From assembly GCA_965153455.1 (NCBI GenBank), contig OZ234496.1:620001-684000 (forward strand): 64,000 nucleotides of DNA, given 5' to 3'. The notes beneath the pieces were generated by a model. That model was not told the origin of the DNA, ran no database searches, and was given only the letters and a program-made list of their open reading frames with translations. Source of the stretch: Sphagnum compactum. Taxonomy: Eukaryota; Bryophyta; Sphagnopsida; Sphagnales. Shown here piece after piece: positions 23,212 through 33,126 of this stretch. Made by a program: the position numbers and the translations under genes. Within the stretch, counting starts at the first letter, position 1. Each line of letters starts with the position of its first letter.

Positions 23212-24034
23212 AATTGAATGGATGTTCTTGTGGCCTGAAACAAATGTTGAGCACTTGAGATTCTGCATTTGTTAGTGTCAATGGATCTGAAATCTGACAG
23301 TCAGCTGTCCTGCTAAGTGAAGAACAATCATGGATTCTTGAACTCAAATCCCACCCACCCTTGTATCAATGACCATATCTTCATGACATGCAAATGTTAT
23401 CTGAACTCCGAGTGAAGCAAACCAAGCAAAGTCCATGTGTGGAAACAAGCAATTGAAATCATTGTTACATAGAAGGATACAAATTGGCTAAGATCAAAGA
23501 TGTATTGTTATATTTGGCCTCTAAATGAGAAGTGAACATGATATTATACAACCCCGAAGTTGGGGGGTTTGACAATAAAATTTGCAATTGCAGCATCTCA
23601 AAGAAACAAGCAAGGCAGAGTAGTTCATGCCCTGCAATCCTCCTCAATGACTGATGTGTTCGAGTCTTACATGCACTGCAGGAGAATGATGCATTCAATC
23701 ATTCACAGTGATCTCTCTGGGCTCAAGAAAAACATGACCAGAGTGTGAGTTTCCATGAATTGTGGTGCAAATAATATTCAAGAAGAGGACTGAAAAGGTT
23801 CTGATAAAGATAGCTTCATCAGAGATGGTGAAGGTAGATTAAAACAGCTTCTGAATTGAGCAAGCTCGAGAAGCAGACTAGGTGTCAGATCCAGACTCCT
23901 CAAGAGGAGATGGTGAAGAGGATCCTTCTTCCATAACTCTTCAGGAGTGGATGGAAGTATAAGCTTTGATGCAAAATTTTGCTTCAAGATGCAAGAAGAG
24001 AATTGGGAGATTGAAAGGAGGTGATGGTGAAGTG
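23212..24034 (-). other. 3' flank of the sucrose transporter gene
   Basis: No gene is recognised. The 300 bases next to 24,035 are probably 3' UTR on the minus strand. No poly(A) tract follows the stop codon on that strand, so there is no direct trace of retroposition. Confidence 0.4.
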
Positions 24035-25690
24035 TCAGGTAATGAGAGAACTGTCGCCTAGAAGCACCCTATTAAACGTTCGGGAGTCCGGTGGTGGTGG
24101 CGGCATTGGTAGAAGTAGCACGGCTGCAACTGCTCCACAGATTGCAATTCCAGCTCCAAAATAGAACGCAGGCATGTTGCCGCCTCCGAAGATCGCATCC
24201 AAGGGTCCGGCTCCCAAGGAAACAATGAATTGCGGAACAGAAACAACAAGATTCAACACCCCCATGGACAAACCTTGGCCACCTCCAACGTTCTCTGTAA
24301 AAGTTGCAGCCAGAGAGTATGGCACAGTGGTCGTCACCGCAAGAGGAACTCCGAAGAGTGAGAAGATCGCCAGTGCCGCGAATGTTATAAAAGGTGGCGG
24401 AGCTCCTTCTTCGGTCGCTGTTGTTGCAGTTCGCTTTGATATTGCTGTTACCAGCACAGTCGCTATAAAGACAGTTGCCAAAACCATGTTGCTTAATCCC
24501 CAGAGGTACGTCGACCCAAGCTTGTCGCAAAGGTAAGCTACGCAGAGCGAAAAGAGGGCGATCACGATGGAATGGAGAACGAGACCGAGGGATCCCATGT
24601 GCACTCCATCGAAGTATCGTTTGGTGACAAGAGGATCCGAAGACAACGGCTCGCCCATGTAGACTTCTCGCCCCATCCAATCTGTGTCAAAGAGAAGGAA
24701 AGGGTAGATAGCCATCCATGTGAGCGCTGTGACAAGTAGAATGTACCACATCGGCCGAGGAAGGTCCCGCAGTGCCCTCAGGAACTCCAAGGGCATCCCT
24801 TCCGACTGCAGGTAAGCCAACTCTTCTTTTTCGTCTGCTTCTTCTTCCCCGTCTGAATTTCGCACCGTTCCAGATACGTTAGTTGTGCTCTTGCCGACTT
24901 CGGGGTCCGAAGAAGAACACTGGCGATCTGCGAGCAACGGGGTGAATGCCGCATCTTTTTTGCTGCCGTATCTGGGTAGACGAAAGTAAGGAATCTCAGA
25001 AGCCGCAGTGACGCTCAAAAACGTGGTGAAGGCAACGACAACGATGCCAATAAGAAAGGCGGACTTCAGGTTGGCACAAGCGACGTCGCAAGCAGTGGTG
25101 AGAGAGAAGGGAAAGAGCTTCCACCAGCCGGCATATGCACCAGTCGCGTATCCAAGAATGGTGCCAACCGCCATGAACGAGGAGTAGAAGGCATTGGCTC
25201 TCTGCGTCCTCTTCTGGTCCTTCCCAGTGAAATCAACGAGCAAAGCTCGAGAAGGAACTTGTATAACCCCGCTACCTAGGTCCAAAATCCAGAACCCAAG
25301 AACAAAAAATACAATAGCACGAGGACGAGCAACGAGCGAGTCCCCCAGAAGAAATCCCAAATCAGCAGAGAAGCCAATGGTAAGGACTCCCACAACAACA
25401 GAAATGGCACCTACGACAATGAAAGGCCGTCTCCTCCCATACTTGCTTGTACAACCGTCGCTGTAATGCCCGACGATCGGCTGCACCAAAATGCTAGAAA
25501 TAGGTCCGCACATACCCATGAGACTTGCCCATACATGTGGAATGCCCAGCTCTTGCACATAAGGTGTCAGCAACGACAACTGCAAGGCCCACCCGAATCG
25601 CACCGCTACTGCAACGCTAGCTACACGCACGAGCACACTGATAGGTACTCTCATCTTCCGCCACCCCTCGTCCTTCCCCTCTTCCCTCAT
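24035..25690 (-). CDS. SUT: Sucrose/H+ symporter (SUT/SUC family), intronless
   Basis: A single 551-aa reading frame without introns covers a full-length sucrose transporter of the GPH/MFS superfamily (usual length about 500-600 aa). It opens with a short cytosolic leader and RFGWALQLSLLTPYVQELG, followed by GPISSILVQPIVGHYSD, then SKYGRRRPFIVVGA with the RxGRR loop, VPSRALLVDFTG, an acidic central loop (EEEADEKEELA), DWMGREVYMG in the second half, GVHMGSLGLVLHS, and VPYSLAATFTEN near TM10-11. Twelve membrane segments can be placed. The protein should move sucrose with protons across the plasma membrane or tonoplast for phloem-type or cellular sugar uptake. The start is the first ATG of the frame; a second in-frame Met 12 codons later (KMRVPIS) is also possible. 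Seed-plant SUT genes usually have introns, so the single exon is notable. Antisense open frames over this gene are shadows. Confidence 0.95.
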   Translation of the reverse strand: MREEGKDEGWRKMRVPISVLVRVASVAVAVRFGWALQLSLLTPYVQELGIPHVWASLMGMCGPISSILVQPIVGHYSDGCTSKYGRRRPFIVVGAISVVVGVLTIGFSADLGFLLGDSLVARPRAIVFFVLGFWILDLGSGVIQVPSRALLVDFTGKDQKRTQRANAFYSSFMAVGTILGYATGAYAGWWKLFPFSLTTACDVACANLKSAFLIGIVVVAFTTFLSVTAASEIPYFRLPRYGSKKDAAFTPLLADRQCSSSDPEVGKSTTNVSGTVRNSDGEEEADEKEELAYLQSEGMPLEFLRALRDLPRPMWYILLVTALTWMAIYPFLLFDTDWMGREVYMGEPLSSDPLVTKRYFDGVHMGSLGLVLHSIVIALFSLCVAYLCDKLGSTYLWGLSNMVLATVFIATVLVTAISKRTATTATEEGAPPPFITFAALAIFSLFGVPLAVTTTVPYSLAATFTENVGGGQGLSMGVLNLVVSVPQFIVSLGAGPLDAIFGGGNMPAFYFGAGIAICGAVAAVLLLPMPPPPPDSRTFNRVLLGDSSLIT

Positions 25691-25945
25691 CGCTCAAACT
25701 CCACCATAACAATTCCTTCTTCTTCTCCCACAAACATGACAACAAGGCCAACAACTTCTTCTTCTTCCACCAACTTCACCACAACAACAATTACTACTTC
25801 TTCTACAAACACAACAACAGTTGAACGATTTTCTCTTGTTCTTCTTCCACTAATACCATTGGGTAAGCACCATGATGGTTAACTAGGGAATTGGACAGGC
25901 TTCTCCCCTTTCCTTACCTTATTTGTTATGCTTCTTGCAACAGGA

Positions 25946-26155
25946 GGGGTTCAGGAACTTGATATTCCCCTTGTGGTTTGTTTTGGACAAAAGGGAGGGG
26001 GTTAGGGAACTTAATATTCCCCTTGTGGTTTGTTTTGGACAAAAGGGAAGGGGTTCAGGAACTTGATATCCCCCCTTGTGGTTTGTTTTGCAAGAAAAGG
26101 GAGGGGGTTCTGGACCTTGATGTTCCCCTTGTGGTTTGGTTTGGGACAAAAGGGT
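25946..26155. repeat. Four-copy tandem array, 52-54-bp unit
   Basis: Units start with GGGGTT at 25,946, 25,998, 26,050 and 26,104. Each runs through AACTTGATATTCCCC, TTGTGGTTTG and GGACAAAAGGGA. The array lies about 250 bases upstream of the sucrose transporter start, so it could sit in its promoter. The bases between (25,691-25,945) are rich in CAACAA/TTCTTC on the plus strand. The open frames crossing the array are translated repeat. Confidence 0.9.
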
Positions 26156-26163
26156 AGTAGAAC

Positions 26164-26272
26164 TCATGTCCAAGAAGACAAAACAACTTTTAGGTGGTTG
26201 TTTTGTCCAAGATCCATATACTGCCCCTTTCTTGGGTGCTTTGGTTTATATATGATTGACAGGGTTTCATCA
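26164..26272 (+). repeat. Dispersed repeat, related to 61,878-61,971
   Basis: GTGCTTTGGTTTATATATGA followed by AGGGTTTCATCAAG matches, with a few changes, the reverse complement of 61,878-61,971. The stretch begins with ATGTCCAAGAAGACAAAACA, which is partly inverted a few bases later (GTTGTTTTGTCCAAGAT). It is an unclassified interspersed repeat. Confidence 0.6.
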
Positions 26273-26530
26273 AGTGGACCCCCCCCCCCCACCACAGCTG
26301 TTTTCTTGACCACTTACCTTGCATCCTTAATGGTCTGCTGGTCCATCCTCTATGGTGACTGGTGGAGCCTTGGGTGAACCAGAAGGGATGTTAATACCTT
26401 GGTACTAGTGTTGTACATGTAAGTGTCAATAGTTGTATATATGATGTGTATAAATCATGTGTGTTACATTTACACAGTCTGAATATTTACATTTATCTGA
26501 GATCAGTGTAAATATTTGTCAAATATATTT

Positions 26531-26751
26531 AGGAAAATTTTAAATTCACACCTTTTTTGGTTAAATTCACACCCTTCGCGTGTCCGATTTTATGCAGATT
26601 AAGCTTTAAGAGTATGTTCCTTTATCAGTTCAATTACTTCTGCGGGCAGGTTCTCGAGTTGTGCCCTGATTGACCACAGACCCCACATTTGCGTCCTTCC
26701 ACGCAAAGGGTGTGAATTTAACCAAAAAAGGTGTGAATTTAAAATTTTCCT
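26531..26751. mobile_element. 221-bp MITE with 52-bp terminal inverted repeats
   Basis: The left end AGGAAAATTTTAAATTCACA is matched by the exact reverse complement at the right end. The arms agree over 52 bases with one mismatch (CCCTTC versus CCCTTT). ATATTT directly repeats on both sides (26,525-26,530 and 26,752-26,757), a likely target-site duplication. Within each arm TTAAATTCACACC occurs twice. The core is more GC-rich than the flanks and has no coding capacity. The near-identical arms suggest a recent insertion. The superfamily is uncertain. Confidence 0.9.
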
Positions 26752-28983
26752 ATATTTACATGATCAAGTGTAAATGTTTTGAGGTGTGTAAAAAAGTGGA
26801 TATATTATATAATTTTTAACGATCATGCCTTTTTACAAATTCATATTAATAAGTTGTGAGTGCATCCCAAACAAGCGTGTGTTTTTTTTTTTTAATGAAG
26901 AAAAAAAAGGCTGACAAATCCAACAAAGGGCTGTTTGAGAATTTTTCAAAAACTTATCATATCTTGTGAGAAAAAAAGCTAGAAGTCGCCAGATTTAGGC
27001 AGTGTGTTCTTGTAGGTTGCCAGAACAAGGCAGGATTCCAAAAAAAATCTTCACCACCAGTATAGTTATCATTTACTGCTAACTAATGCTGAGGATCTTA
27101 GTCAACATTTAATGCTGTTGATCCTTTACTCTACATGGAAGATGAAAATGAAATGATGGGTGCTCCAAAAAAATCTTTGTCAAACCTTAGAAAACCTAAA
27201 AAGAGATGTGTTGCTGAATTTGGGGGGAAGAAACACTCGTACCTTGTTATGGTGTTGAAGTTTTATGGCTATGTTACACAAATTGAAGCCCCAGGAAAGC
27301 TTTTTGACATTACCCTATGTTCCTATCAGATTAGACATAAATTAATTCACAAATGAATTAATCTTGAAACATTTGAGAGATTCCAATGGGATGGTTGTTG
27401 AAATTGTAAAAACTTCCAAATCAAATTGTCTATTAATTCATTGTATTATTCTACACTTGTTCTTTTAGGGTTGAGCCAAAATAGGATGCACCTAATACAA
27501 AGACACCAAAATGGTTGCTGGAATTTTGTTGAACACAAAGTGACCAAAAAAAAAACTCTTATTTTGAGATGATGAATACTCCCATGGCTTAGAATTAATT
27601 CAGTTCGAACACTTTAGTCTTGGGCCTTAGACCATTTTGTCTTGGGCCCCAAGCTACTTAGGGTTTTTGGGAACACATCATGGGAACAAGCTTATAATTA
27701 CGATCTATATGTTTTTATATGAGCATATTTTGCATCAAAATGGTTATTTGTGAAGGCATGGTAACCTTATGAATTTGGCTTAGGCTTGGGTAGTCTGTAA
27801 CATAGTCTTGTGGAATGGGTTTAGGCTTGGGCCAGGGGGCAAACCCCATAGGATTGATTCCCTTGGACATGGGTCTAGACATCTTACAAATTTTGTTAAA
27901 TGTCTTGTCCAACAACATTGCATGGTTTTGTCCTGGGCCCTTGATAACCTGGGGTCAATGGGAACAAGTATTGGGAACAAACATATAATTGGAAGATTTA
28001 TCAAACTTTAAACACCAAAAAAAATGAAAAAAATATCATTGCCCTCAAAAAGGGGTTTTTTTTCAATGTTAGGAATGCAATTAAAGTGGCAATCATCCAG
28101 AAGATGATTTAACTAGATTTGGCTATGTACTAGATATGAAAGTCGGAAATGACCCATGTAATGTGGTTCTAAGTTTTTTTTTAAAAATAATAATAATCAA
28201 AGAACTAACAAGTTCTCTATGTTTTTCAAAACATTAGGATCAAAGAACCAGCTGGTTTCGGGTATTTAAAAAATGTGAAAGAATCACAATTCTTTGTCAA
28301 TTTTCACAGTTTTTTTGTTGATTATTTGTCAGTTCTTTGTAGATTTTTTAAAAGTTTTTTCCCACTTGTTTCCAGGGGTGAAGGCTTCACAAAATGAGAA
28401 CCAATGAATATATATACCTATATAACTAGTCTGATAATCGGAAAAGAACTAGTGTTGTATATAAGAACCGCCCAACACTAGAAAAAAACCCCCATGTTTG
28501 GCAGTTCCTATGTTCTAAGAGGAATCTCTAATTGGACGGTTCTTAATATTTTCAAGGGACCGAATCGGGTTGGGTTTTTGTTTTCTTTAAACTAATATGA
28601 GAACCAATTCTAGGTCTGATGTTTTAATTAAGGGGTAGTTTTGATTCTGATTCAATAACCATTTTCAAGCTTGGGTTGGTTCCATAAACATCTATTCCGG
28701 TCAACCTCCAATTTAACAATATCCAAACATCAAAATGGACAATGAAAAAAAATTACAAATCTTGAACTTTTATCTCAAGGAGGAAACTATTACAAAGTTA
28801 TTGAATTGTCAAATGAACTTAAACCCACTTTCAAATAAATTCTTGCAAACCGAACCCTTGGGTGCAATTCTGGTTCTCATAGCAATTTGGAATCGGGTAT
28901 CAAAACTGACACTCAGGTTCAGTTTGAGACCTAATTCTGAGTAGATTCCTTTATACATCCAAATCATAGGGAGTTTATGTAGA
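26752..28983. other. Intergenic DNA with small duplications, no gene recognised
   Basis: Two related stretches, about 27,615-27,700 and 27,910-27,995, share TTGTC(T/C)TGGGCCC, GGGAACA and AACA(T/A)ATAATT-type words, which suggests an old duplication roughly 300 bases apart. At 28,084-28,150 GGCAATCATCC...GAAGAT.ATTTGGCTAT resembles 5684-5750. A perfect 9-base inverted repeat (CTAGTGTTG / CAACACTAG) lies at about 28,450-28,482. Confidence 0.5.
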
Positions 28984-29560
28984 CTAGTGTGAACCCGGTG
29001 CATAATGCACTCGTCGAGCTCCCCCCCTCGCCCGGTCCTTCCCATTGCCCACTTCGGTTCTTTACCCCGTCGACCCCCCCCCCGTCCTTCGCATTTTCCA
29101 CTCCGATTCTTTAACCCGTTAATTCTCCCCCCCGTTCACCCATGCACTTTTTACTGTTGCTGCGCTTTATACTGCTGCATACATTTTTCTCTTCGCCGAA
29201 AGCTCTCCATCCTACGATCGTCGACCGGTGCTCGGTCCTGTCTCTTATCTTTTTCTCGTCACTTTTCTTTGCGTCCAGTGGTCACAAACAGACGGACAGA
29301 CTTTCTGTCAGCTACGTCAATATTTTGTTTTTATTTTTATATTTTTGCCAATGATGGATTTGCCAATGATTTTAACACCCATGCGCTTTTTACTGCTGCT
29401 GCGCTTTTTACTGCTACGTACATTTTTTTCTTCGCCGAAAGCTCTCCATCCTACGGTCGTCGACCGGTGCTCGATCCTGTCTCTTATCTTTTTCCCGTCA
29501 CTTTTCTCTGCGTCCAATGGTCACAGACAGACGAACAGACAAGGCAATTAATATATATGA
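28984..29560 (-). mobile_element. Non-autonomous Helitron, 577 bp
   Basis: On the minus strand the element starts with TCATATATATTAATTGCC and ends with the hairpin GTGCA-TTA-TGCAC, a short spacer and CTAG. It is inserted between A and T, with no target duplication, as Helitrons do. The 5' part holds GTCTGTGACC, GGACGCAGAG and AAAAGTGACG, shared with the element at 60,910-61,526. Its inside is a direct duplication of about 160 bases (29,138-29,300 and 29,377-29,540, offset 239). Poly-C runs lie near its 3' end. It has no Rep/helicase gene. Confidence 0.88.
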
Positions 29561-32500
29561 TTTGCAATGAAAGGAGCTTTGTAATGAATGGAATGGCTTC
29601 CTTCTACCTAATGGCACCAAGGGTACTTTTCCAAATTGTGGTGAACCACAATTGTAGAGAGCCAAGTAGCCGAGTTGGGTATAGGAGTTGAGTGAAAGGA
29701 AGATTTTGTGTGAGTGGTGTGGAGGCCACCAACTTGTGGGTAGAATTCACCAAATTACGGCAAATGGTCATCACGGTCTCCAATTTTGCACAAAGAAAAG
29801 TTCTCCATGTAAATCAGTCCACAACCCACAATATATAACACACGCGACCTCCATGACACTCAAAACTTCTCCATGAGCAACTTGCAAAATCCTATATTTG
29901 ATGCCAACATCAGACTTGCACATTTCTATGTTGAACAGAAATAAAGTTAGTCACTCAACATATTAGGACCAAAAAAACATCCACAAGAATCTCGAAGTAC
30001 CAATTGCACTATCCCAGTCTACACAAAAAAACATGTTGACCTTTGAAATGTTTTTTGGTCATTAATATGAATTGTCATGTTGCATAGTTTGCATGGCTAA
30101 ATTGCATGGCTAAATTGCATCAGTAGGCACAAAGCTTGTCTAAATACAGCAAAATCTTCTAGTGTTTGTAATTCATCCATGTAGATACCCCTTTCCATGG
30201 CTAAGTGACAATACCAAGACAAACAATAATGCAAGACATAGCAATCAAGCACATGGGACTCGAATCTTTTCCTGCAACATAAGTTTTGTCACGAAGTGAA
30301 GTGAGTTGTTTTTGTTAGATTTGCCCCAAGTGTAGAAAGCTCTGGTGTAGTAGATTCATGTGAACGCCAAGGTCCTCTCCTACCCACTCCTGATCTTGAA
30401 CACCAATTGCATCAGGGTTTAAAAGAGTATGAAGATCCTCTAACTGGTCTAATGACAGATTTATTTGACTAATCCCACAAAAAACAATGTCACATCCATC
30501 CAATGGCTTTGTGAAACGTTGATCTTTTGTCTATTGTGACGATCCAAGTCCAAGTTTTGTGGGGGGAAGGTGATCATCTGGTATGCACTTCTCATCACTC
30601 TTGCCAAATAGTTCTGGGTATGGGTATATGCTAGATATTTGACAAATCAATGCCAAGGGGAAAAAAAGAACATTCATACCTACTAGGCCAATGGATGATG
30701 CTACCTCATGGCCTAACTACCAAAATCCAAATCGCTAATGTGTTAAACACCTTCCTCACCTATTGAATAATCATAAGAAGCAGCAAGCACATGCACCGTA
30801 TACTACATAATAAAATAACCACATTTCACAACATATATTATTTGATATAATGAAAACTCTTAACCAATGATTCCATAAACTTAGAATATTTCAAGGAATT
30901 GTCTTCATTTGACACAAAATTGTTTAGAACGGACAATAGGTTCACATGATAACATATGGTTGTAAACATAACCATGGCAACATGTTAATTATTTTGTATG
31001 ATTATATTGAATGACCCAAAACACATGTAATCTATGTTCTCATATTATTTAGTTATTTGAGTGACAACTACTAATTATGCAACATAATACTTATGGATGA
31101 AAACATTGACCAGCCCAAAATATAAACACAAAGACAATCTATATTAATGCACAAATTCTCAGACCGAAACACTAGATATTATCTATTGATTGACATAGGA
31201 GAATGAAAGACGTTGGATATTCTCTCGTAAATCAATTCAAAATTTCAAAGTTGATAAAAAAAAGACATGTCATCACATACTAGGTGAAAATTATGCACAT
31301 ATTGGAAAATCACATGACAAGAGAGATGTTACAATTGCAGTTAAATTGATGAATGAAGTAACTTACCTAGTGTAATAGGTTATTAAGTAAACACAAAGCC
31401 CTCTTGTCACTTGACATGGTCTTTCTTCAGCTTTGACATTACACCATCCATGAAAGTGTTTTTCAATTCGACAGTGTGTCCATGTGCTTTCTTGCTATCA
31501 CACTCAAAATCACAAGGTTTCAATACAAAAGTTTGGAGTGCAAGAACACGAGAAGAATATTCAAGATACAAGTTTTTCATTGTCTTCACTATATAAAATA
31601 ACCAATTAACAATGGACACAAACGTTAGCCATCAATCAATTCAACTCCTTAGATTTTGCTAACCACCCAACGTCGGCCAAAATTTACATGTATAAACCAT
31701 TTTTTAAAAAAGATTGATGAACTTTGGATGAAAAAGAAAGAGGGATGAATGCTAGATTGCCTAATGCAGATTTATTTATCTATGAAATAGATAAAATTAT
31801 GAAACAATCCATGGAGTGAAAGTTTCATATGCATGAATTTCATTTGCATAGAATGTTTTCACATACAAGCAATCTTCTTGACCTTTCACTTTCTCAATTT
31901 ATTGGTGCTCAACACTACTACCTCTTGAATAAACATCAAATTACACATGATCCTAACACCAATTGCACATTAATGACTAGAAGTTAATTGCAACAAGTTA
32001 TGCCTAGATTTAGTATTTTGCTTTCAAGAAACTCTTCAAAATTCAAACCATTTTAAAGTTGAATACATCATATTTGAGGCTTGATTTGTGGCATATTGAA
32101 CATATTTAACGCTGGTTGTTGCAAGGCTCATTTGGGCAACCCTCAAACTAGTACGTCTAGCCCTTTCAACATGTTGATATTCAACCTTTTTTTATTTTCA
32201 TTTGAAGTTTTTAAAAATTTATTGAATGGCTTTGATGGCATTGCCTCTTCCCTAAAATTTCTTTATTAAATTTATATCATTTGTTATGTTATTTTGATCA
32301 TGTCTATAAAGTCTCAAATAAGAAATGATTTGTCACATGGTGTCATCAAGGTGAAGCTTGTTTTATGTTTGTATAACTTTTTAATTTTGAACCAAAGTCA
32401 TCCTTCTCAATATTGTATTACTTCAAACCATATTTCTTGTTCAACATTTATGAGTCAAGTATGTTGTTAAAATACTTGAACAAAATTGCTCTTATTATCT

Positions 32501-33126
32501 TCGGGCTATAATTAACTTTTCAAAAAAATTGAGGTCATTGATGGTGGATATTGTTTGAAGTTGCGAGGTGTTGGATTAAAGCAAGTGTCATCCTCTTGAA
32601 TGTAGTTCATATGTGACATGCTCAAGCGATGAGCATGTACAAATTGTTTTGAATGAACATGAGAGGAATTGCAAGTCCCTCAATCTAAATGACACCAACT
32701 TTGGGCCAAACATTTCTTATCACTACCAAAAATATTTGCGGGGTTTAAAATATTCTTGGACAAAGATTTTGGGGTTTTTTGGGGAAGGATTTAGAAATAT
32801 CTTCAAGAAGTTTTGAAGATATTATCTATGATCTATACAATTTTTTTTCTTTTTTTTTGTAACAACGATTAGACAATGTTATTGATTATTTTTTCATTAC
32901 AAGGCTTTAATACTTGTCTAATTCTTAAATGATGAAAAGGTTATTTCAAAACCATCAATTTTTATTTAGTGTAAATTTACATTTAAATTGAAGGTCAAAT
33001 GTGTGGCATATGTTTGTGTAAGCCATTCATTGTCTAATGTATTAATTAATGTCAAATTGCCTTTAATTATCTTGTTCAATTTTCAACTTGGATTATGGTT
33101 ATTAAATACATTGTGGACATGTGCAG
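29561..33126. other. AT-rich intergenic DNA with possible decayed coding on the minus strand
   Basis: No intact gene is recognised. Two minus-strand frames, 31,407-31,619 (VLKPCDFECDSKKAHGHTVE) and 30,315-30,503 (NPDAIGVQDQEWVGEDLGVH), have balanced amino-acid composition unlike random AT-rich translation. They may be eroded pieces of one transposon-borne gene. I cannot name a family. The rest shows nothing. Confidence 0.35.

Noticed and set aside
24072-24680. A 202-codon minus-strand frame inside the sucrose transporter
   Set aside because: It overlaps the transporter in another frame and its translation is irregular; the 551-aa frame carries all the family motifs.
25946-26155. CRISPR-like array
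   Set aside because: The units are contiguous without spacers, and the genome is eukaryotic.
25919-26173. Open frame with KTNHKG repeats
   Set aside because: It is the translation of the 52-bp tandem array and has no splice or homology support.
29005-29691. 228-codon plus-strand frame
   Set aside because: It lies almost wholly in the Helitron and reads through its internal duplication.
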